Source: Pseudomonadales bacterium
GTDB lineage: Bacteria; Pseudomonadota; Gammaproteobacteria; Pseudomonadales; Pseudohongiellaceae
DNA: 64,000 nt
Direction: 5' to 3'
NCBI GenBank assembly: GCA_024234395.1
Contig: JACKOH010000001.1
Location: 1,631,001 to 1,695,000, forward strand
The notes under the pieces were generated by a model that worked only from the letters and a program-made list of their open reading frames with translations, did not search any database and was not told where the DNA came from. Positions 62,248 to 64,000 of this stretch are shown piece by piece. How positions within the stretch are numbered: the first letter of the stretch is position 1; every line of letters starts with the position of its first letter. A program made the position numbers and the translations under genes.

Positions 62248-62892
62248 TTAGAGCGAAGACACCACTGTCACTTCCAACGTATCGGAAATGGACAGGTCAT
62301 TGGCAAGATCATTGAGGCTCACATCGAAGGACAGATCGCCGACATTGTCATTGCCTCCGTTGGTGTTACTCAACGTCATTGATGCAGCCGGAGTGGTTGG
62401 AGTAATTCCCAGATTGGTGAAGTCCCCGGTGTTGGTAACCGATGCGCTCAGAGATGCTCCACTGGGCACCAGGGCCCGAACCGCCCAGACATTTCGAAGC
62501 ACAAAAGACAGGTCGTTGGGTACCGATGTGGCGCCGGCCTCGGTCTGTATGTCGGCAGTGTAAGTCAAAGTTGTACCGGAGATGGAAGCACTGTCGGTAT
62601 CGAGCACATCGAATGCCGAACCCGCAGCGCAGGACAATCCGTTTCCGTCCGGCGAGGCAACACATCCGGTTGCTCCGTTATTAAGTGCTTCAGCAAAGTC
62701 GGAGGAATTCACGGCAATGTTGATGTCATCGTAGTAATACAGGATGACCAGGGATGGAAAATTGATTTCCACATCCACTTCGCCACTGGCTGCGTTGGCG
62801 CCCTGCCCAAGCATCCCCAGCCCCACCAGCGAGCCCGCCAGTACGCCAGCCTTTGCCATGGCACGAATTGATTTTCTTACTTCAATTTTCAT
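62248..62892 (-). CDS. Putative major pilin-like subunit
   Basis: 214 aa from the ATG at 62892 (GAGG 6 nt upstream). Long signal peptide (MAKAGVLAGSLVGLGMLGQGANA), mature sequence starting ASGEVDVEINFPSLVILYYYDDINIAV, rich in S, T, N, G and D with few charged lysines, as in surface pilins. Two cysteines (GCVASPDGNGLSC). No named pilin family recognised. It is the first gene of the chaperone-usher cluster, the usual place for the major subunit. Confidence 0.6.
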   Translation of the reverse strand: MKIEVRKSIRAMAKAGVLAGSLVGLGMLGQGANAASGEVDVEINFPSLVILYYYDDINIAVNSSDFAEALNNGATGCVASPDGNGLSCAAGSAFDVLDTDSASISGTTLTYTADIQTEAGATSVPNDLSFVLRNVWAVRALVPSGASLSASVTNTGDFTNLGITPTTPAASMTLSNTNGGNDNVGDLSFDVSLNDLANDLSISDTLEVTVVSSL

Positions 62893-63228
62893 AGCTAACC
62901 TCATGTTGAGTTATCAGTGATATTTAAAGGCTTGGCCCACAGGCAGCGCGGCAAGCATTCAACACCGCTGATTCTAGGAAGAAAACTCAACAATAAGAGG
63001 GACATAGATCACAGTTCTAAGAATATTTGCTAAAGGTGGAAAAAGTGCCCAGAGAATTCGTGGGTGGAGAATCAGCCAAAGCAACAGCGGCAGATCCCAT
63101 GCAGGACTCTGCCAGCTTTATGCAGGACTTTGTTTTTATTGACTTTTACAGGTAAGCTGGTGCAGATTCAGGGACCCGGCCCGGCAGAACACCCCTTATC
63201 TTACGGGGTGCCCTCCGGGCCAGTCAGG
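62893..63228. other. Intergenic region upstream of the pilin gene
   Basis: 336 bp between the PQQ dehydrogenase stop and the pilin start, both on the minus strand. It holds a hairpin at 63178-63221. AT-rich DNA lies between ~62980 and 63060. No clear promoter hexamers or gene were found. Confidence 0.35.
63178..63221 (-). terminator. Possible terminator hairpin after the PQQ dehydrogenase gene
   Basis: Nested stems ggcccgg/ccgggcc (63178-63184, 63215-63221) and cacccc/ggggtg (63090-type inner pair at 63190-63195, 63205-63210). It starts 8 bp after the stop codon on the minus strand. There is no T-run, so it may be a transcript-stabilising structure rather than an intrinsic terminator. Confidence 0.35.
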
Positions 63229-64000
63229 TTATTGCCTGAGTGCGAAGGTCGCCAGCGTATTGCCGGAGATGATGGAGACGTACTGAGTACCGTCCACCAT
63301 GTAGGTGACTGGCGCCATCACTATCTGGCCACCCAGGTTCTTGTGCCACAGCAGCTCCCCGGTGCGGGCATCAAGGATGTGGAAATAGCCCTCTCGACCG
63401 CCGGTAAACAGCAGGTCAGATGCCGTGGTCAGCATGCCGCTGTCGCTGACATCAAACTGTTCGAATTCCCAGACTTCCTCACCGGTGCGGGGATCCATAG
63501 CCTTCAGTGAAGCATGGCCGACTTCGTTGGTCCAGTTGTTGATTGGGTTAGTGCGACCGATGCCGATGGTGGGCGCGCCCGCCACCGGTGCCAGCACCGA
63601 AAAACCGCCGCCCAGAAACGCCCGACCCGGTTCGTACTCGGACTCTTCGGATCGGTAGATGGTGGCGTAATCCTCCCAGGCGCTGAAATAGAACAGCTCG
63701 GTCCGTGGACTGTAGGATGGCGGATACCAGTTGGTGCCGCCCTGATTGCCCGGGTAGGTTGGCAGTCCGTCGGGCTGCGGAGTGGGAATAGGCCGGCCAT
63801 TTGCATCCAGGCCGCTGGACCAGTTTACCCTTACATAGGGACGGCCCAGCAGGAATTCGCCGTCGGTGCGGTCCAACACGTAAAAATAGCCATTTCGATT
63901 GGCCCACATCATCACCTTGCGTGCCTGTCCCTGCCACGCCAAGTCGGCCAGTACCGGCACCTGTACCGAATCGTAGTCGTAAGCATCGTTGGGCGTGAAC
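63229..64000 (-). CDS. PQQ-dependent dehydrogenase, C-terminal part (cut by window)
   Basis: 257 codons visible; the 5' part lies outside. The beta-propeller repeats are visible (NGYFYVLDRTDGEFLLG, SLKAMDPRTGEEVWEFE and YFHILDARTGELLWHKN) and the family ends GTQYVSIISGNTLATFALRQ. Similar to quinoprotein ethanol/alcohol dehydrogenases, which oxidise alcohols in the periplasm and pass electrons to cytochrome c. No C-terminal heme domain, so it is type I-like. Substrate unknown. Confidence 0.85.
   Translation of the reverse strand, partial: FTPNDAYDYDSVQVPVLADLAWQGQARKVMMWANRNGYFYVLDRTDGEFLLGRPYVRVNWSSGLDANGRPIPTPQPDGLPTYPGNQGGTNWYPPSYSPRTELFYFSAWEDYATIYRSEESEYEPGRAFLGGGFSVLAPVAGAPTIGIGRTNPINNWTNEVGHASLKAMDPRTGEEVWEFEQFDVSDSGMLTTASDLLFTGGREGYFHILDARTGELLWHKNLGGQIVMAPVTYMVDGTQYVSIISGNTLATFALRQ

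Noticed and set aside
1..64000. CRISPR array or prophage
   Set aside because: No regularly spaced short repeats and no phage structural genes were seen on either strand.

Overview
The window looks like chromosomal DNA of a GC-rich, probably aquatic gammaproteobacterium. The strongest clue is the 12 kb block at the left end: iscR-iscS-iscU-iscA-hscB-hscA-fdx-iscX-ndk-rlmN-pilW-rodZ-ispG-hisS-yfgM, all on the minus strand, the gene order known from Pseudomonas and its relatives. A secreted beta-helix protein, a PQQ dehydrogenase, di-heme peroxidase genes and a thiosulfate transporter fit a free-living aerobe. The genus cannot be fixed from this sequence alone.

Layout. 1-12.0 kb: Fe-S cluster assembly operon, running on into nucleotide, RNA-modification, pilus, isoprenoid and histidyl-tRNA genes; a sigma70-like promoter with two IscR boxes heads it. 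12.0-24.1 kb: ordinary chromosome (DinB-like protein, PHP-family exonuclease, zinc-ribbon protein, ECF sigma/anti-sigma/secreted protein set, leuA with a divergent Lrp-type regulator, a LytS/LytT-like two-component pair, mdh, queA). 24.2-43.7 kb: an accessory region bounded by two nearly identical ~2.1 kb direct repeats. Each repeat holds a tRNA-Leu(CAA) gene and an intact ISCR/IS91-type rolling-circle transposase. Two further truncated copies of the transposase 3' end lie between them. AT-rich genes sit between the leftmost repeats: two sets of a truncated possible toxin C-terminus followed by a secreted possible immunity protein, one of them broken by an IS630 insertion and a frameshift. The rest of the island holds a beta-helix pseudogene, a membrane-anchored AraC regulator, a DUF1631 protein, two lipoproteins and a peroxidase/phosphoesterase/cytochrome c operon. 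43.7-45.4 kb: a Phd/Doc toxin-antitoxin pair, a small inverted-repeat element and a glycosyltransferase.

45.7-64 kb: a coupled rhodanese/YeeE transporter/small membrane protein operon; leuB; three secreted enzymes (Rossmann-fold oxidoreductase, histidine phosphatase, alpha/beta hydrolase); a 177-bp near-perfect palindrome; a second isopropylmalate/citramalate synthase-like gene; the pntAA-pntAB-pntB transhydrogenase operon; an RDD protein; a divergent chaperone-usher pilus operon; and the C-terminal part of a PQQ-dependent dehydrogenase cut by the window end.

The most unusual features are the rolling-circle element that has duplicated a tRNA gene and punctuates a set of possible toxin/immunity modules, the long palindrome at 52.5-52.7 kb, and two small inverted-repeat (MITE-like) elements. 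No CRISPR array, rRNA gene or prophage was seen. All family assignments come from reading motifs, not from database searches.
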